NCBI GenBank assembly: GCA_031269205.1
Contig: JAISZM010000069.1
Span: 1-32,332 of the forward strand
Reading direction: 5' to 3'
Length of the DNA stretch: 32,332 nucleotides
Source: Eubacteriales Family XIII. Incertae Sedis bacterium
GTDB lineage: Bacteria; Bacillota; Clostridia; Peptostreptococcales; Anaerovoracaceae
In this document: positions 1 through 8,118 of the stretch, piece after piece
How the letters are laid out: each line of letters begins with the position of its first letter
How positions within the stretch are numbered: the stretch's first letter is position 1
Notes under the pieces: model-generated
The model's input: only the letters and a program-made list of their open reading frames with translations
Databases searched by the model: none
What the model was told of the DNA's origin: nothing
Program-made: the position numbers and the translations under genes

Positions 1-365
1 GTCTGCGCCGTTACGACGGGCACGAGACGGCGTCCGCCCTCATCGCAAAGGCCATAGAACTCGCGCTCGGCGGCAAGCCCGCCTTGAAAGCCATGGAGAA
101 GATCGGCGAGGGCTACACGGCCGAGGAAGCCGCCGCGCTCGCGATCTTCGTCTGCCTCAGATACCGGGACGATTTTGACGGCGCGGTGCTCGCGGCCACT
201 ACCTTCAGCGGCAACACGGACAGCATCGCTCCGATCGTGGGACACGCGCTCGGCGCCTGCTATGGGACAAGCGTCATCCCGCAAAAGTGGATAACGACGC
301 TCGAACTGCAGGATCTGTTGTCTCACGGCGCGGATATGCTGCTCGGTCGCGTGGATATCGAGTGA
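1..365 (+). CDS. ADP-ribosylglycohydrolase family protein (C-terminal part)
   Basis: This gene is cut by the window edge. The frame is open from base 3, so the ATG at 84 in the ORF track is internal. The C-terminal segment SGNTDSIAPIVGHALGACYG matches the metal-binding NTD/DTD...G...G motif near the end of ADP-ribosylglycohydrolase (DraG/ARH-like) proteins, which remove ADP-ribose from proteins or small molecules using divalent metal ions. The metal-ligand pattern (Asp in NTDS) is intact. It stops with TGA about 90 bases before the SAH hydrolase gene on the same strand. Substrate unknown. Family assignment rests on the last third only. Confidence 0.75.
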   Translation, partial: LRRYDGHETASALIAKAIELALGGKPALKAMEKIGEGYTAEEAAALAIFVCLRYRDDFDGAVLAATTFSGNTDSIAPIVGHALGACYGTSVIPQKWITTLELQDLLSHGADMLLGRVDIE

Positions 366-456
366 GTAACGTGTGTGGGGCGGTAATGCTCCCGCGTCGC
401 GTCGCGGCGGTGAGTGATGTCGGTTTCGATGAGATAACAGAAGTGAGGAGTCGGGA

Positions 457-1719
457 ATGAACGAATATGAAATAAGGGATATCGCTCTCGCGCCTTCAGG
501 GCGTCAGCGAATCGAATGGGTCAGGCATAACATGCCTCTGCTGACAGGGCTGAAGGAAAAGTATGGATCGCTGCCCGAGTCCGAAAAGCCTTTCCGCGGC
601 GTGCGGATCAGTCTTTCGATACACCTCGAACCCAAGACGGCCTATCTCTGCGAAACACTCGCCGCCGCCGGCGCGTCCATGTCCGTGACGGGTTGCAATC
701 CGCTGTCCACGCAAGACGACACGGCGGCCGCGCTCGCGGATGAGGGTATGCGCGTGTACGCGATTCACGGTGAGGACGAAGCGGACTATTTCAGGCACAT
801 CGAGATGGCGCTTGAACACAGGCCGCACATCGTCATAGACGACGGTGGCGATCTCGCCGCCTGCCTACACGGCAAGCGCCCCGACCTTGCGGAGGAAGTA
901 CGCGGCGGCGGGGAGGAAACGACGACGGGTATCCTCCGCCTGAGAGCCCTCGCGGCTGACGGCCGGCTCAAATACCCCGTAGTCGCCGTGAATGACGCGC
1001 GGTGCAAGCACCTGTTCGACAACAGATACGGCACGGGTCAGTCCGTATGGGACAGCATACTGCGCAACACGAACCTCATAGTGGCGTCGAAGACCGTCGT
1101 GGTCGCGGGATACGGCTGGTGCGGCAGGGGCATAGCCCTGCGGGCATCGGCTCTCGGCGCGTCCGTCGTCGTGACGGAGATCGATCCCGTGAAGGCTATC
1201 GAGGCGCGCATGGACGGCTATCAGGTCATGACGATGTATGCGGCCGCGCCGCTCGGCGATATCTTCATCTCGGCGACGGGTTGCAAGGATGTGATCATGC
1301 TGGAGCATATGGCGCTCATGAAGGATCGCGTCATCCTCGCGAACGCGGGACACTTCAACGTCGAGGTGGATGTCAAGGGGCTCGAGGAGAAAGCGGAGCG
1401 TTCGTATGAGGCGCGGGGGAATATCATGGCCTATGTGCTTCCCGGCGGCAAGACCGTACACGTGATGGCCGAGGGCAGACTCGTGAACATAGCGGCGGCC
1501 GACGGCCACCCCGCCGAGATCATGGATATGAGCTTCGCCGTCCAGTTCCTGTCGGCTCTGTACATCCAGCGTCACCACAGGGAACTGCCGAAAAACGTCG
1601 TCGACGTCTCCGCCGAGATAGACACGCTCATAGCGGAGCATAAGCTCGCCGCGTGGGGCGTCGAGATAGACAAACTCACCCCCGAGCAGGAGAGATACCT
1701 CTCGAGCTGGGAACTGTGA
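457..1719 (+). CDS. ahcY: S-adenosylhomocysteine hydrolase
   Basis: A 420-residue adenosylhomocysteinase. It reversibly splits S-adenosylhomocysteine, the by-product of SAM-dependent methyl transfer, into adenosine and homocysteine in the cytoplasm. Visible hallmarks are the substrate-domain segment with DDGGDL (about 128-132) and GGEETTTG (151-158), the NDARCKHLFDNRYGTG block (about 179-194), and the NAD-binding GYGWCG glycine motif (218-223). The length fits the shorter bacterial/archaeal form that lacks the long insertion. Start chosen because GAGGAG lies 8 bases upstream of the ATG. Its position next to a methylamine/corrinoid locus fits a one-carbon theme, but it does not act directly in methylamine demethylation. 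It ends with TGA and has its own space before the permease promoter. Confidence 0.95.
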   Translation: MNEYEIRDIALAPSGRQRIEWVRHNMPLLTGLKEKYGSLPESEKPFRGVRISLSIHLEPKTAYLCETLAAAGASMSVTGCNPLSTQDDTAAALADEGMRVYAIHGEDEADYFRHIEMALEHRPHIVIDDGGDLAACLHGKRPDLAEEVRGGGEETTTGILRLRALAADGRLKYPVVAVNDARCKHLFDNRYGTGQSVWDSILRNTNLIVASKTVVVAGYGWCGRGIALRASALGASVVVTEIDPVKAIEARMDGYQVMTMYAAAPLGDIFISATGCKDVIMLEHMALMKDRVILANAGHFNVEVDVKGLEEKAERSYEARGNIMAYVLPGGKTVHVMAEGRLVNIAAADGHPAEIMDMSFAVQFLSALYIQRHHRELPKNVVDVSAEIDTLIAEHKLAAWGVEIDKLTPEQERYLSSWEL

Positions 1720-1754
1720 GCAGGAACAAAATATCACTCATTTTCCGCGAAAAG

Positions 1755-1782
1755 TTGACTTCACGTTTCTTTGTGCTACAAT
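1755..1782 (+). promoter_or_regulatory. sigma-70-type promoter for the permease/pyl block
   Basis: TTGACT (1755-1760) and TACAAT (1777-1782) are separated by 16 bases, in an AT-rich stretch between ahcY and the permease gene. This is the best vegetative promoter match upstream of the long co-directional block. The expected start of transcription is near 1790. It could drive the permease, corrinoid, activase and pyl genes together. Confidence 0.6.
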
Positions 1783-1842
1783 TTGCGTATAGTTGTATAG
1801 GGTATTTTTTTATTCTTATTTTTTGACAGGAGGAGGTTCGTT

Positions 1843-3201
1843 ATGGGTGATACATTGAACACCGGGGGCAAGCAGGCTTTGAAAAGGGACATCGGCCTGT
1901 TCTCGGCGATCGCCATCGTCGTGGGCTCGATGATAGGGTCGGGCATATTCATGGCGCCGCAGGGACTCGCGGAATACGCCAATCCTACAGCCGGGCTTAT
2001 CGCAATGGCCTTGACGGGAATAGGCTCGTTGCTCCTGGCGCTGTGCTTCGTCAAGATGAGCACGATGGACGGTGAACTCGTTTCCCCGATCATGGCGACG
2101 CAACGAGCGTTCGGCGAGCTGCCGGCGTTCTTCTCGGGGTGGGCGTACTGGTGCGGCTGTTGGGTCGCAAACGGCACGATCATCCTCGGCGGGCTGAATT
2201 ATCTCTCCTATTTCTTCCCGTCCCTGCAGGGCAACAGTCTCGCCAAGTACACGCTCTCGATCGCGATCATCTGGTTCTACACGCTGCTGAACATCAGGGG
2301 AGTCAAGGAGTCGTCACGCTTCAATCTCGTGATGACGATAGTCAAACTCGCTCCCATTGCCCTGATACTTATTGTAGCGCCGATGAGGTTCAGCTCCGCA
2401 AATTTCGCGAGCGTCTCGAGCGAGGACGTCGTCGGCATGGGCGTCATCCCGATAGCGATGACCTACACGCTCTGGTCCTTCCTCGGCTTCGAGGGCATCG
2501 TCGTCAACGCCGCGGAGATCAAGAACATCAACATGGTCAAGAAGGGCACCGTTATCGGCACATGTATCGTCATCGTGATATACCTGCTCCTGACGGTCTT
2601 CGCGGCCGGTAATCTGCCGCAGACCGATCTCGTGGCTTCCGAGTCGCCGTTTGCGGACATCCTGCAGCACTCGACCGGCGTGTACTGGGCAGGGGGATTC
2701 ATCGCGCTCGCCGTAGCCCTCTCGGCTTTCGGCTGCATCGGCGCGTGGATCATATCGGCCGCCAGCGCCGCGTACTCGCTCGGCGAACAAGGACTCATGC
2801 CGCAGAAACTCGCGACGGTACATCCGAAGCTGCGCACGCCCGTCACGGCGTTGCTGGTGAACGGCATTCTCATGACCTTCATCATGCTGCTCGCCTTCTT
2901 CACGCAGGAAGGCAGCGTGTACAACTTCTTCCTGATGCTTTCGACGCTTGCGCTGCTCGTGTTCTACGTGCTCGGCGCCGCGGCGGAGATAGCTCTTTCG
3001 GGCAGAGGAATCAAGAAGTTCAACGTGTGGAATTTCATCAAGTGTTCGTTTGTCAGCTTGATCGCGTTCGCCTATGCGGTCTTCACCGTGTACGGCTCGG
3101 GCGCCGAATACGTGATGTACGGGTTCATGCTCCTGCTCATAGGTATCCCGATCTACACGTATGTAAAACTCAAAAGGTATCATGACGGAGAGATAACGTA
3201 G
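1843..3201 (+). CDS. APC-family amino acid/amine permease
   Basis: A 452-residue integral membrane protein with about 12 hydrophobic segments and the N-terminal APC-superfamily signature VGSMIGSGIFMAPQGLA, the glycine-rich unwound helix 1 that binds the substrate amine. The family (arginine/ornithine antiporter and related permeases) moves amino acids or polyamines through the cytoplasmic membrane. The start has an ideal AGGAGG six bases upstream. As first gene of the methylamine block it is a good candidate for di-/trimethylamine or another amine substrate; this role is inferred from position, not residues. The gene ends in TAG, and a second in-frame TAG follows 10 codons later, so Pyl-dependent read-through would add only a short tail. 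Confidence 0.85.
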   Translation: MGDTLNTGGKQALKRDIGLFSAIAIVVGSMIGSGIFMAPQGLAEYANPTAGLIAMALTGIGSLLLALCFVKMSTMDGELVSPIMATQRAFGELPAFFSGWAYWCGCWVANGTIILGGLNYLSYFFPSLQGNSLAKYTLSIAIIWFYTLLNIRGVKESSRFNLVMTIVKLAPIALILIVAPMRFSSANFASVSSEDVVGMGVIPIAMTYTLWSFLGFEGIVVNAAEIKNINMVKKGTVIGTCIVIVIYLLLTVFAAGNLPQTDLVASESPFADILQHSTGVYWAGGFIALAVALSAFGCIGAWIISAASAAYSLGEQGLMPQKLATVHPKLRTPVTALLVNGILMTFIMLLAFFTQEGSVYNFFLMLSTLALLVFYVLGAAAEIALSGRGIKKFNVWNFIKCSFVSLIAFAYAVFTVYGSGAEYVMYGFMLLLIGIPIYTYVKLKRYHDGEIT

Positions 3202-3263
3202 TTGCTGTTCAGGAAATTTGTCTTATGGCGATAGAGCGGCATAGTAAAAGAGAGGAGACCACC

Positions 3264-3908
3264 ATGACTGACAAAGACATACTGTTCAAGCAAGCGGCGG
3301 ACGCTATCATCGAATCGGACGAGGACGCGGCGCTCGCCATCCTCCGGGAGGCCGAGGCCGACGGCGCGGATCTGATAGACCTGCTTTCGAACGGCTTCAG
3401 TGCCGGAATGCGCGAGGTCGGAGACAGATTCGGGATGGGAGAGCTGTTCCTGCCGGAACTCATCTTCGCGAGCGAAGTCATGAAGGCGGTCACGAACGAG
3501 ATAGAGTCGAAGATGGAGGACGGCGCCATACAGAAGAAGGGAGTCATGGTACTCGGCACGGTCGCGGGCGACGTCCACGACATAGGCAAGGGCATCGTCG
3601 CTTCGTTGCTCAAGACGAGCGGCGTTGAGGTCTACGACATCGGCCGCGAGGTTCCCGCCGAGGAATTCATCAAGAAGGCGAAGGAACTGAACGCGGACTT
3701 CATCGGCAGTAGCGCCCTTTTGACGACAACGATGACGGAGCAGGAGACCATCGAAAAACTCGTGGTCAAGGAAGGGATGAAGGACAAGGTCAAGACGCTC
3801 GTCGGCGGCGCGCCTGTCACCCAGCGCTGGGCCGACAAGATAGGAGCGGACGCCTACTGCGAGGACGCCGCGGTCACGGTCAGGTACATCAACAGCCTGT
3901 TCGAGTAG
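3264..3908 (+). CDS. mtbC: methylamine corrinoid protein (MtbC/MttC type)
   Basis: A 214-residue B12-binding protein that carries the methyl group between a methylamine methyltransferase and the downstream methyl acceptor. It has the N-terminal four-helix cap domain (about 1-90) followed by a Rossmann-like cobalamin domain with the D-x-H-x-x-G motif DVHDIG (103-108), where His105 is the lower cobalt ligand, and GSSALLTTT and GGAPV motifs that line the nucleotide tail. Start placed at 3264 (MTDKDIL) because AGAGGAG lies just upstream. The track start at 3225 adds an unlikely N-terminus. It is the only corrinoid protein in the window, so MtbB and MttB may share it. mtbC versus mttC cannot be decided. 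The gene ends in TAG and stays open in the same frame straight into the next gene (see findings). Confidence 0.9.
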   Translation: MTDKDILFKQAADAIIESDEDAALAILREAEADGADLIDLLSNGFSAGMREVGDRFGMGELFLPELIFASEVMKAVTNEIESKMEDGAIQKKGVMVLGTVAGDVHDIGKGIVASLLKTSGVEVYDIGREVPAEEFIKKAKELNADFIGSSALLTTTMTEQETIEKLVVKEGMKDKVKTLVGGAPVTQRWADKIGADAYCEDAAVTVRYINSLFE

Positions 3909-3935
3909 CGTCCGGCCGGATGTATTCAAGGCGAC

Positions 3936-4688
3936 ATGATGAACGCATCTGCAACGGACGAAACGCGGGCTTCGGAATATTTTTCGATTCCCGAGAATGA
4001 AGTGTTCCCTTTGGCCGAGCGGTTCTTTTTGAGAGCCGCCGGCTTTGATTTGGGTACGGAAAAGCATAGCCGTATGTATGCGGACGCTCTCGCCGTGAGG
4101 GACGAAGGCATTCAGGGTGTCCGCGTGGAAGGCTTTGTCGCGGAGTACGGCGCGGAAGTCTACGATGGTGAAGCGGTCGCGGTCGGCGTCGAGCGCGTGT
4201 CCGCGGTCGTGTTCGAGAGGATCCCGCCGGAATCCGTGGAGCGCGTCGTCCTCTATGTGATAACGGCCGGTGAATGCTCCTGCGACAAGGACGACGACAT
4301 CATGTCGCGACTCTACGCCCATATGTGGGGGACGGCCTACGTCGACGCGGGTCGCGTGATCCTCGAGGGCAGGATCAGGGAGCGCGTTCTCGCGGAACTC
4401 AAGGCGGAAGGCGTGCCCGGGTCACGCCTCAGCCCCGCTTTCAGCCCCGGTTTCTACGGCATGGACAACAGAGACAGTCGCGCCATCGTGAATCTGCTCG
4501 GCGCGGACGAGATAGGCGTCAGCTGCGTGGAGACGGGCGTGATGCTGCCCGTCAAGACCTGCTCGGGCGTCTTCCTCGTAACCTACGGCAGCGTGGATTT
4601 GCCGGGTGAGGAGTGCCTTGTCTGCTCGGGCAATCGGTCGGGCTGCGCTCACTGCATGGTCGCGAACCGATCGATCCTGAACGTCTGA
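3936..4688 (+). CDS. MetH activation-domain-like protein, candidate corrinoid reactivase
   Basis: A 250-residue protein resembling stand-alone versions of the B12-dependent methionine synthase activation domain. That domain binds SAM and re-methylates inactive cob(II)alamin. The SAM-site region RLSPAFSPGFYGM (about 167-179) and the following ADEIGVSC and VMLPVKTCSG segments are visible. The C-terminus carries CLVCSGNRSGCAHC (CX2CX6CX2C), a cysteine pattern that could hold an iron-sulfur cluster. It sits 27 bases after the corrinoid gene and just before pylB. No RamA-type reductive activator is seen in the window, so this protein may reactivate the corrinoid protein; that is inference. AAGG precedes tandem ATG codons at 3936/3939. 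The frame is the same as the upstream gene across its TAG. Confidence 0.75.
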   Translation: MMNASATDETRASEYFSIPENEVFPLAERFFLRAAGFDLGTEKHSRMYADALAVRDEGIQGVRVEGFVAEYGAEVYDGEAVAVGVERVSAVVFERIPPESVERVVLYVITAGECSCDKDDDIMSRLYAHMWGTAYVDAGRVILEGRIRERVLAELKAEGVPGSRLSPAFSPGFYGMDNRDSRAIVNLLGADEIGVSCVETGVMLPVKTCSGVFLVTYGSVDLPGEECLVCSGNRSGCAHCMVANRSILNV

Positions 4689-4744
4689 CGACGGCCGGCG
4701 CGGGCGCGAGATATGTATTCACAGGTTTTTTGGAGTGCAATAAT

Positions 4745-5788
4745 ATGGAGTTGTCGGAACTGATAAGAGAGGGATCGTTCTCGCCGTCTCCCGCGGCGGT
4801 GGAGGTTTTGCTCGGATCCGATGCGGAGGCGCGGGAGGCGCTGTTCGCGCGCGCGCGCCGCGCGCGTGCGGAGACGACGGGCGACAAAATTTTTCTCTAC
4901 GGTTTCGTCTACTTCTCCACTTGGTGCCGCAACGACTGCAACTTCTGTTATTATCGCAGGGACAACGATATAGCCCGCTACCGCAAAGGGCCTGATGAGG
5001 TGGTGGACGCCGCGGAGCGCCTCGTCGCGTCGGGGGTCAACCTCGTCGACCTGACGATGGGCGAGGATCCCGAATATCTGCGCGAGGGTCACCGCACGGC
5101 GACGGCCATCATCCGTGAGATAAAGGAACGCACTGGCTCGCCCGTCATGGTATCGTCCGGCGTCGTTCCGGCGCGAACGATACGGGAGTTCGCGGAGGCG
5201 GGAGCGGAATTCTTCGCCCTGTACCAGGAGACTCACAACCGGGAGCTGTTCGCGCGGCTGCGCGCGGGGCAGGATTACAACGGGCGTATGGAGAGTAAAC
5301 TCGCCGCGAAGGCGGCGGGTATGTTCATCGAGGAAGGGGTGCTGACGGGCGTCGGCGAAACGCCCTCCGACCTCTGCGATTCGCTGATTGAAATGGGGCG
5401 CGTCGGCGCGGCGCAGATGCGCGCGATGAGTTTCGTGCCACAGTCGGGCAGCCCGATGGAAGGGCGCGCGGAAAGTGACCGCGTCACGGAACTCGTCTTC
5501 ATCGCCCTGATGCGCGTACTCTATCCTCACGCGCTGATTCCCGCGTCCCTGGACGTCGATGGACTCTCAGGACTCGCCCCGCGCATCATGGCCGGCGCGA
5601 ATGTCGTGACGTCAATAGTCCCTCCGCGCCTGGGGCTGCGCGGTGTCGCGCAGGCTGACCTTGACATTGACGAAGGCGCTCGCACGGTCGCGGGCGTTTC
5701 CGAGGCGCTGAAAACTCTCGGCCTGCGACCTGCGACGACGGCGGAGTACCGGGAGCGGCTCGCCGAAATTTCCCGATTGATCCCGTGA
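4745..5788 (+). CDS. pylB: methylornithine synthase (radical SAM)
   Basis: PylB catalyses the first step of pyrrolysine synthesis: the radical rearrangement of L-lysine to (3R)-3-methyl-D-ornithine. The 347-residue protein has the radical SAM cluster motif CRNDCNFC (Cys61, Cys65, Cys68; CX3CX2C) followed by YYRRDN, as in the BioB/HydE/PylB group. It also has LTMGEDPEY and a C-terminal TIM-barrel half ending in DVDGLSGLAPRIMAGANVVTSI. Start placed at 4745 (MELSELI), preceded by GGAG. The track start at 4613 runs back into the upstream gene. The stop overlaps the GTG start of pylC (GTGA), indicating translational coupling. Context with pylC, pylD, pylSc, pylSn and pylT makes the call secure. 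Confidence 0.95.
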   Translation: MELSELIREGSFSPSPAAVEVLLGSDAEAREALFARARRARAETTGDKIFLYGFVYFSTWCRNDCNFCYYRRDNDIARYRKGPDEVVDAAERLVASGVNLVDLTMGEDPEYLREGHRTATAIIREIKERTGSPVMVSSGVVPARTIREFAEAGAEFFALYQETHNRELFARLRAGQDYNGRMESKLAAKAAGMFIEEGVLTGVGETPSDLCDSLIEMGRVGAAQMRAMSFVPQSGSPMEGRAESDRVTELVFIALMRVLYPHALIPASLDVDGLSGLAPRIMAGANVVTSIVPPRLGLRGVAQADLDIDEGARTVAGVSEALKTLGLRPATTAEYRERLAEISRLIP

Positions 5789-7086
5789 AGAAGGTCGTCG
5801 TCATAGGAGGGAAACTTCAGGGTACGGAAGCGTGCTACCTCGCGCGCAAGGCGGGATACGTGAGCGCTCTCATAGACAAGCGCGCGAACGCGCCCGCGTC
5901 GGGGGTGGCCGACGAGACCCTGGTCTGCGATGTGTGTTGCGATCCCTCCGATGAGGGCGGCGCGTTGGCGACACTGCTGCGTTCGGCCGACCTCGTCCTG
6001 CCCGCGCTCGAGGATGCGGACGCGCTCAAAGCGATAGCGCGTCTGGCGAAACGCTACGATCTGCCGCTTGCCTTCGACGCGGACGCTTACAAAGTCACGT
6101 CGTCAAAATCTCTCTCCGACGCGCTCATTCATCGGCTCGGCGTACCGTCGCCCGGCCGCGCGGGGAACGGCGCGGGGAACGGCGCCAGCATACAGGGCGG
6201 GGTGGATTCCCCCCGCGCGGATCGGGGCGAAGCGGAGATGAACAGCGACGGGTGGATCGTGAAACCGTCGCGCGGCAGCGGGAGCGCGGGCGTGAGGCGG
6301 TTCGCGACGCTCGGCGAGGCGCGCGTCTACGCCGCGAGCCGTGCGGACGGCGACGCCAACAGAGCAGGCATGGCGAGCCGTGCGGATGGTGACGCCGGCA
6401 GCGTAAGCATGACGGGCCATGCGGACGCGGAGGATTTCATCATACAGAGGTATCTCGAAGGCCCGTCGTATTCGGTGGAAGTCGTCGGCCGCCCCGGCAA
6501 TTACCGCAGTTACGAGGTAACGGAAATACACGTGGACGACGTATGGGACTGCAAGCTCGTGACGGCGCCGTGCGCCCTTGACCCCGCTGTCGAGGCGAGC
6601 TTTCGTGACGCGTCGGTACGCCTCGCCGAGAGCCTGGGACTCCGCGGGATCATGGACGCGGAGGCCATACTGCACGACGGCGAGATGAAGATGCTCGAGA
6701 TAGACGCGCGCATTCCGAGTCAGACGCCGGCCGTCGTGCTCGCCTCGACGGGCGTCAATCTGCTGACGGAACTCATGGAACTCACGGAAGGGAATTTCGG
6801 CGACGGCGGCCGGCGTCTGACTCGCGAGCGCCGTTTCGTCGCGTACGAGAACATCATTGCCACACGGGACGGCGTCTTTTCAAGGGGAGAGCACATCATG
6901 GGGAAGGCTGGACCGTTGACCCTGCGTGAAGGTTTCTTCGGCGCGGATGAGTCTTTGACCGACTACCGCGAAGGCTGCGCGGACTTCCGCGGCATCTTCA
7001 TCAACTCGGCCGACACGGAAAAAACGCTCGCGGAAAAGCGCGCGAAGCTCTACGAAAACATCCGTGGACTCATGGTCGGCGGATGA
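5785..7086 (+). CDS. pylC: 3-methylornithine-L-lysine ligase (ATP-grasp)
   Basis: PylC joins 3-methyl-D-ornithine to the epsilon-amino group of a second lysine, using ATP. The N-terminal VVVIGGKLQGTEACYLARKAGY is the pre-ATP-grasp Rossmann segment. The ATP-grasp core is seen around WIVKPSRGSGSAGVR (about 153-167) and again at MLEIDARIPSQTP. Translation starts at GTG 5785, overlapping the pylB stop. At 433 residues it is longer than the PylC proteins I know (about 360-380). The excess lies in two low-complexity inserts: a GNGAGNGA stretch with following residues (about 128-150), and a 13-residue tandem repeat beginning ASRADGDA (about 184-209). Both fall in expected loop positions. It ends with TGA shortly before pylSc. 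Confidence 0.95.
   Translation: MKKVVVIGGKLQGTEACYLARKAGYVSALIDKRANAPASGVADETLVCDVCCDPSDEGGALATLLRSADLVLPALEDADALKAIARLAKRYDLPLAFDADAYKVTSSKSLSDALIHRLGVPSPGRAGNGAGNGASIQGGVDSPRADRGEAEMNSDGWIVKPSRGSGSAGVRRFATLGEARVYAASRADGDANRAGMASRADGDAGSVSMTGHADAEDFIIQRYLEGPSYSVEVVGRPGNYRSYEVTEIHVDDVWDCKLVTAPCALDPAVEASFRDASVRLAESLGLRGIMDAEAILHDGEMKMLEIDARIPSQTPAVVLASTGVNLLTELMELTEGNFGDGGRRLTRERRFVAYENIIATRDGVFSRGEHIMGKAGPLTLREGFFGADESLTDYREGCADFRGIFINSADTEKTLAEKRAKLYENIRGLMVGG
6334..6411 (+). repeat. 39-bp tandem repeat inside pylC
   Basis: Two consecutive 39-bp units (6334-6372 and 6373-6411) encode ASRADGDANRAGM and ASRADGDAGSVSM, and a decayed third copy begins TGHADAED. The units keep the reading frame, so they add a loop rather than break the enzyme. 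A shorter 12-bp repeat (GNGAGNGA) lies about 165 bases upstream in the same gene. Confidence 0.8.
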
Positions 7087-7138
7087 AGCCGCGCGGGGAA
7101 GAGGCAAAGGCATGTGCGTAGAGTTTTTAGAGGTTCCC

Positions 7139-8065
7139 ATGTATAATAGTGGTATGAACACAGCGTTCACGACGACACAAAGGGAGAGGCTTCTCGAACT
7201 CGGCGCCGACGACGCGGCGGTTGACGCCGTCTTCGCCGGCGTCGGGGATCGCGACGCGGCGTTTCGCGCAGCGGAAAAGAGGCTCGTCGCGGAAAACCGC
7301 GGGAAGATCGCGGCTCTGCTGCGCGAGAAGCATATGCCCGAGACCGCGCTCGTGATACGCGATCTGGAGACGTGGCTCACCGATGTTGAGGGCTTTACAA
7401 AGGTGACGACGCCGACCATCATATCGACGGAATCGCTCGACCGCATGACGCTGACGGAGGACGAACCTCTGCGGGATCAGATTTTCTACGTGGGGAAAAA
7501 CCGTTGCCTGCGCCCGATGCTCGCGCCGAACCTGTACATCGTGATGCGGGAGCTCGGGCGGATCACGAAGAGCTCCGTGCGTATCTTCGAGACGGGCTCC
7601 TGCTTCCGCAGGGAGTCGCGCGGCGCGCGCCACCTCAGCGAGTTTACGATGCTGAACTGCGTCGAGTACGGCGTGGCGTACGATCCGGATGGCGCGGACG
7701 CTGAAAGAACGCGCGTTGATGACAGCGCGGACGGACGGACGCGATCCGATGGCGCGGGTCAGATGGATCGGCTCGAGGCGCTCGCGCACGCGGCGATGCG
7801 AGCCGTCGGCATAGAGGACTTTACTCTGGAACGTGAACCCTCCGTCGTCTACGGTGAGACCATCGATATCGTCGCGGACGGCGTTGAACTCGCTTCGGGT
7901 TCCTACGGACCCTGCGCCCTCGACGCGAATTGGGGAGTGTTCGCGCCGTGGGTCGGGATAGGTTTTGGCGTTGAGCGTACAGCGATGGTCAGAGGCGGCC
8001 ACAAGACCGTTTCGAGGGTGGGTGGAAGCCTGGCCTTCGTCGACGGCGTACCGCTGAATATATGA
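7139..8065 (+). CDS. pylSc: pyrrolysyl-tRNA synthetase catalytic subunit PylSc
   Basis: This is the class II catalytic core that activates pyrrolysine and charges tRNA-Pyl. The separate small N-terminal tRNA-binding protein is encoded further on as pylSn, the bacterial split arrangement. Seen here are CLRPMLAPNLY (active-site entry), motif 2 FETGSCFRRESRGARHLSEF followed by TMLN with the Asn that contacts the Pyl side-chain carbonyl, ELASGSYGP, and motif 3 GIGFGVERTAMV. A 30-residue low-complexity insert (around DADAERTRVDDSADGRTRSDGAG) follows motif 2 and is absent from Desulfitobacterium PylSc as I recall it. Three in-frame ATGs compete: 7112 (GAGG, 7-base spacing), 7139 (AGAGG, 5-base spacing, chosen) and 7154. 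The track start at 7064 lies inside pylC. Confidence 0.93.
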   Translation: MYNSGMNTAFTTTQRERLLELGADDAAVDAVFAGVGDRDAAFRAAEKRLVAENRGKIAALLREKHMPETALVIRDLETWLTDVEGFTKVTTPTIISTESLDRMTLTEDEPLRDQIFYVGKNRCLRPMLAPNLYIVMRELGRITKSSVRIFETGSCFRRESRGARHLSEFTMLNCVEYGVAYDPDGADAERTRVDDSADGRTRSDGAGQMDRLEALAHAAMRAVGIEDFTLEREPSVVYGETIDIVADGVELASGSYGPCALDANWGVFAPWVGIGFGVERTAMVRGGHKTVSRVGGSLAFVDGVPLNI

Positions 8066-8118
8066 GGCGCCCACAAGGCGTTCTGTTGCTTGCTGATGGG
8101 TTTTAGAGAACGGTAATA

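Noticed and set aside
865-1737. 290-residue minus-strand ORF over ahcY
   Set aside because: Shadow of SAH hydrolase; no family resemblance.
3180-4322. 380-residue minus-strand ORF over the corrinoid and activase genes
   Set aside because: Antisense shadow crossing two conserved genes and their intergenic region.
7142-7147. TATAAT just upstream of pylSc
   Set aside because: Only 7 bases before one possible ATG, inside another candidate coding start, and without a -35; probably part of the coding sequence.
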